Below are positions 61,504-64,000 of a DNA stretch of 64,000 nt, in pieces. The notes below the pieces were generated by a model. It did not search any database and was not told the DNA's origin. It worked only from the letters and a program-made list of their open reading frames with translations. Origin of the DNA: Rebecca billardiae RCC1528 (Eukaryota > Haptophyta); the NCBI GenBank assembly GCA_965240325.2, contig OZ251224.1, positions 2,728,001 through 2,792,000 of the forward strand. Direction: 5' to 3'. A program made the position numbers and the translations under genes. How positions within the stretch are numbered: position 1 is the stretch's first letter; each line of letters starts with the position of its first letter.

Positions 61504-62964
61504 ATGCTCGCGCCGGCACTCCTCATAACGACCACAATAACTGCCGCGCCGGGCGGCAGCCTCGTGGCTGCCGCGCCGGGTGGCAGCCTCTCGCTCGTGC
61601 ACGCCGATCTCCTCATCCCCGGCGAGGGCGCGCCCGTGCGCGACGCGGCACTTGTGTACAACGCCTCGAGCGGCGCCATCGTCTTCAGCGGACCGCGCGG
61701 CGCTCAGCCGGCCCTTCCGGCGCGCACGCCCAAGGTACACGTGCCCGTGATCATGCCCGGGCTCTTCGACACGCACACGCACTTTGGCGGCACGAGCTGT
61801 GCCGAGATCGCGCCCGATCTCGCGACGTTCTCGCGCGGTCGGTTCCCGCGCACTTACGAGCAGTTTGCGTGCGCGCTCCGGATGGCGCTCGAGTCGATCT
61901 GCGCGGGCGTGACCTCGGTGCGCGAGGTGGGCTCGGCGTTCTCGCAGCCGCTCGCGCACGCCCTCGCGAGCGGGCTCTACCTCGGCCCGCACTTCCACTA
62001 CGCCTCCTTTGCGCTCGGCATGACCGGCGGCCATGCTGACGAGCAGTACGAGCCGCTCGCGGCCGTTGACAACGCGGGCGCGAAGAGCGTGTACGCGAAC
62101 GGGTACACCGGGCTGTGCGACGGGCCGGCGGAGTGCGTGAAGCGCACGCGCGAGCAGCTGCGCGCGCAGGCCGACGTGATCAAGGTGATGGCCACCGGCG
62201 GCGTCCTCTCGGCGTTCGACTCGCCCACGGACCAGGAGCTCTCTCGCGCGGAGGTGAGCGCGATCGTCTCTGAGGCGGCGCGCGCGCGGCGCGTGGTCGC
62301 CGCGCACGCGCACGGCGCGCTGGGCATCGTCAACGCGATCGAGTCCGGCGTGCACACGATCGAGCACGGCTCGTACGGCAACGCGACGATCTGGCGCCTC
62401 GCCAAGGCCAAGGGCGTGCTGTACACGCCGACCATCGCGATCACGCAGACGTTCAACGGCACGCGGCCGGCCGCGTACAATGAGCGCCAGTGGGCGAAGG
62501 GCGTGGAGGTGCTGCAGCACCACAGCGCGTCGGTACGCGCGGCGCTACGCGAGGGCGTGACGATCACGACGGGCACCGACTGCCCCTTCGGCTCGTGCGC
62601 CCACGTCGGCTCGGAGCTCGTGTACCTGCATGAACTGTTTGGCGTGCCGCCGCTCGACGCGATCCGGATGGGCACGGCCAACGCGCCGCTCGCGCTGGGT
62701 GAGCTTGGCATGGCGCCGCGCACGGGGCGGCTCGCCGCGGGGTACGTGGCGGACATGATCGGGCTCAGCGAGTCGCCGCTCGAGCGCATCCGCGTGCTCG
62801 CCGAGCCGCGCAGCGTCACGCACGTGTGGAAAGCTGGGCGGCTCGTCAAGCACCCGCGCACGGACGTGTGCGCGCCGGTCGCGGACGGGCTGGCCGACCC
62901 GCGCCGCGCGGTCGCCTCGGCGAGCAGCGCGCTCGCGCACGTCACCGCCGCGAGCTCGTACTGA
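61504..62964 (+). CDS. Secreted amidohydrolase (imidazolonepropionase/prolidase-like metal hydrolase)
   Basis: One exon encodes 486 residues from ATG 61504. A hydrophobic start (MLAPALLITTTITAAPGGSL) suggests a signal peptide. It is followed by a short duplicated AAPGGSL unit. The amidohydrolase barrel shows VIMPGLFDTHTHFGGTSC (metal-binding His-x-His), DVIKVMATGGVLSAFD (the Lys that is usually carbamylated), VVAAHAHGALGIVNAIESGV and TIEHGSYG (third and fourth His), and ITTGTDCPFG (metal-binding Asp). It closes with the small beta-sandwich (MGTANAPLALGELGMAPRTG, then GYVADMIGLSESPLERI) typical of this superfamily. Substrates of close relatives include aminoacyl-arginine/lysine dipeptides and imidazolone derivatives; the real substrate here is unknown. 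No introns. Confidence 0.88.
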   Translation: MLAPALLITTTITAAPGGSLVAAAPGGSLSLVHADLLIPGEGAPVRDAALVYNASSGAIVFSGPRGAQPALPARTPKVHVPVIMPGLFDTHTHFGGTSCAEIAPDLATFSRGRFPRTYEQFACALRMALESICAGVTSVREVGSAFSQPLAHALASGLYLGPHFHYASFALGMTGGHADEQYEPLAAVDNAGAKSVYANGYTGLCDGPAECVKRTREQLRAQADVIKVMATGGVLSAFDSPTDQELSRAEVSAIVSEAARARRVVAAHAHGALGIVNAIESGVHTIEHGSYGNATIWRLAKAKGVLYTPTIAITQTFNGTRPAAYNERQWAKGVEVLQHHSASVRAALREGVTITTGTDCPFGSCAHVGSELVYLHELFGVPPLDAIRMGTANAPLALGELGMAPRTGRLAAGYVADMIGLSESPLERIRVLAEPRSVTHVWKAGRLVKHPRTDVCAPVADGLADPRRAVASASSALAHVTAASSY

Positions 62965-63839
62965 CGATCGTACATACGAGACATCCGGCCGGCTTTGGCA
63001 TCGTCTGGTTGATGGGCTGCCGCGGTGCCGCCGAGAGGCGAGACGCAGCAGGCAGCAGCACAACAAGTGTGACGATATGATGATGGCGCCTGCTGCGCTT
63101 ACATCAATTATTGGTCACATCATCCGCCGCTGTGCGCCATTAGCGTCTGTCTATCTATATATCTATCTATCTAGATCTATGGGTGGAATTCCCATTTTCT
63201 GGCGCACTTCCGCACTGGGGAGGCGGAAAAGCGCGCCATTTAATACGGAAATAAGCTAATAAAAAGGCATTTGTTATAAAAGAAATAAGCGCGCACGCAG
63301 TGCGAAGAAATTTTTTCGGCGGTGTAGTATGCGAATATCACCATACATCTGCGTACGCGGCGTCCCGAGCACCCTCGGGGCTCAGCTGCGGCTCGGCCTG
63401 CGCACGCTCAGCAAGCTCGCGTGCGGCAGCCTTTCCCTTGCCCCGCCTCGAGCAAGACTCACTATGAGGATTGACGTATGACTATGAGTGAGCGTGTGCC
63501 GCCGAAAGCTGCTGTCCGACAGCCACCCGCGGCTGCAGCCGCTGGCCGCGGTGCCTGGCCTCGGCGCGGGCCCCGCAGGCCTCCTCCTCCTGCGCGCCTC
63601 CTCCAGGCGTTTGGGCCGCCGCCGCCTTGGCCGCCTCGTCCTCGTCGATCAGCTGAACGGCGGGAGTGATGTCTGTGCTCAGCTGACTGCGACTTGACGA
63701 GCGAGGCGACGAGCGACAGCAGCCCGATGACCAAGCCGACGAGCTCGTCGTACGAGCCGTCACGCGTGCGCTCGTGCTGTGTCTGAGCTGGCTCGCGCTC
63801 GTACGCCGACCAGGCTTTGCTCGGACTGAACGCGTCTTC
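62965..63839. other. Spacer with TCTA microsatellite and unclear 3' part
   Basis: Contains a TCTATCTATATATCTATCTA tract at about 63150-63180 and an AT-rich stretch to 63350. From 63470 on, overlapping Ala/Arg-rich ORFs on both strands are open, but none is convincing. Part of this may belong to exons of the edge gene. Confidence 0.4.
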
Positions 63840-64000
63840 TCAGGCGTCTTTGCGTGTGCGCTTGGGCGGCCGCGGGCCGTCATCTGGTCCGACCGCGCGC
63901 AGCTCGAGCTCGGAAGCGTTGAGCTGCTCCACGGTCGACTCGCTTTCTGCCTCAGGCTCGACCACGGCAGCAGGCCCCGCAGCAGCCGCCTGATAGCATC
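63840..64000 (-). CDS. 3' end of a gene cut by the window edge
   Basis: Reading in from the right edge, one minus-strand frame gives AAAGPAAVVEPEAESESTVE, then QLNASELELRAVGPDDGPRP, ending PKRTRKDA and TGA at 63840. The acidic/Ser composition with a final PPKRTRK nuclear-localisation-like motif is more protein-like than the other frames. The N-terminal bulk lies outside the window, so no family can be named. Confidence 0.4.
   Translation of the reverse strand, partial: CYQAAAAGPAAVVEPEAESESTVEQLNASELELRAVGPDDGPRPPKRTRKDA

Noticed and set aside
63462-63883. Minus-strand ORFs of 90 and 133 residues near the right end
   Set aside because: One has a possible short hydrophobic start (MVIGLLSLVASLV), but both become Gly/Arg/Ala low complexity and overlap plus-strand ORFs; no exon logic links them securely to the edge gene.
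1-64000. CRISPR arrays, bacterial operons, phage genes, rRNA or tRNA genes
   Set aside because: No regularly spaced direct repeats, Shine-Dalgarno-linked gene chains, phage structural proteins or recognisable rRNA/tRNA sequences were seen; tRNAs would need a dedicated scan.

Overview
This window looks like nuclear DNA of a GC-rich unicellular alga. A haptophyte or a similar secondary-plastid alga is my best guess, but the sequence does not prove it. Coding stretches are very GC-rich. Most genes are split by short GT-AG introns of about 70-230 bases with a strikingly uniform grammar: the donor is often GTGCG and the acceptor is almost always GCAG. Two genes encode likely flagellar or basal-body coiled-coil proteins (ODAD3-like and CCDC77-like), so the organism probably has flagella. 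A carbonic anhydrase and a possible plastid SH3-type protein fit a photosynthetic cell. Intergenic DNA is AT-richer and full of short CAGT/GACT-type repeats, TA microsatellites and palindromes.

Layout. 1-14 kb: a partial SAP-like protein (-), an uncharacterised acidic protein (-), a CCDC77-like coiled-coil protein (+), a cyclic-nucleotide phosphodiesterase (-), a SpoU RNA methyltransferase (+), an SH3-like small protein (-) divergent from a glycine-rich membrane protein (+), a secreted or membrane methyltransferase-like protein (-) and a proline-rich protein (-). 14.56-18.53 kb: an apparently complete pogo/Tigger-like DNA transposon with terminal inverted repeats and flanking TA. 18.8-23.2 kb: one doubtful ORF and a long repeat-rich gap. 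23.2-31 kb: a Ser/Thr kinase with polyQ and a UBA-like tail (-), then ATG12 (-) divergent from ODAD3 (+). 31-36.8 kb: a poorly coding, repeat-containing stretch with weak ORFs. 36.8-49 kb: acetolactate synthase (-), an unknown protein (+), a GFA/CENP-V-type fragment (+), an alpha carbonic anhydrase (+), and bifunctional P5CS (-) divergent from a SAPS-type phosphatase regulator (+). 49-52 kb: repeat-rich, with a degenerate 1.1-kb inverted-repeat element. 52-55.2 kb: two Orai-like channel paralogs (-) flanking a selenoprotein F gene (+) with an in-frame TGA and a SECIS-like hairpin. 56-64 kb: a DDX24/Mak5 RNA helicase (-), a receptor-like protein with LNR repeats and a kringle (-), a secreted amidohydrolase (+), and the 3' end of a gene cut by the window (-).

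There is no pathway cluster. Genes are single eukaryotic units, often arranged head-to-head with short shared promoters: SELENOF/Orai-like A 147 bases apart, ATG12/ODAD3, P5CS/SAPS, PDE/SpoU and LNR-kringle/amidohydrolase. The most notable signals are the selenoprotein with its SECIS, the Orai-like pair in which one copy has Gln in place of the selectivity-filter Glu, the intact transposon, the LNR-kringle membrane protein, and two unusual inverted-repeat structures near 9.4 kb and 61.3 kb.
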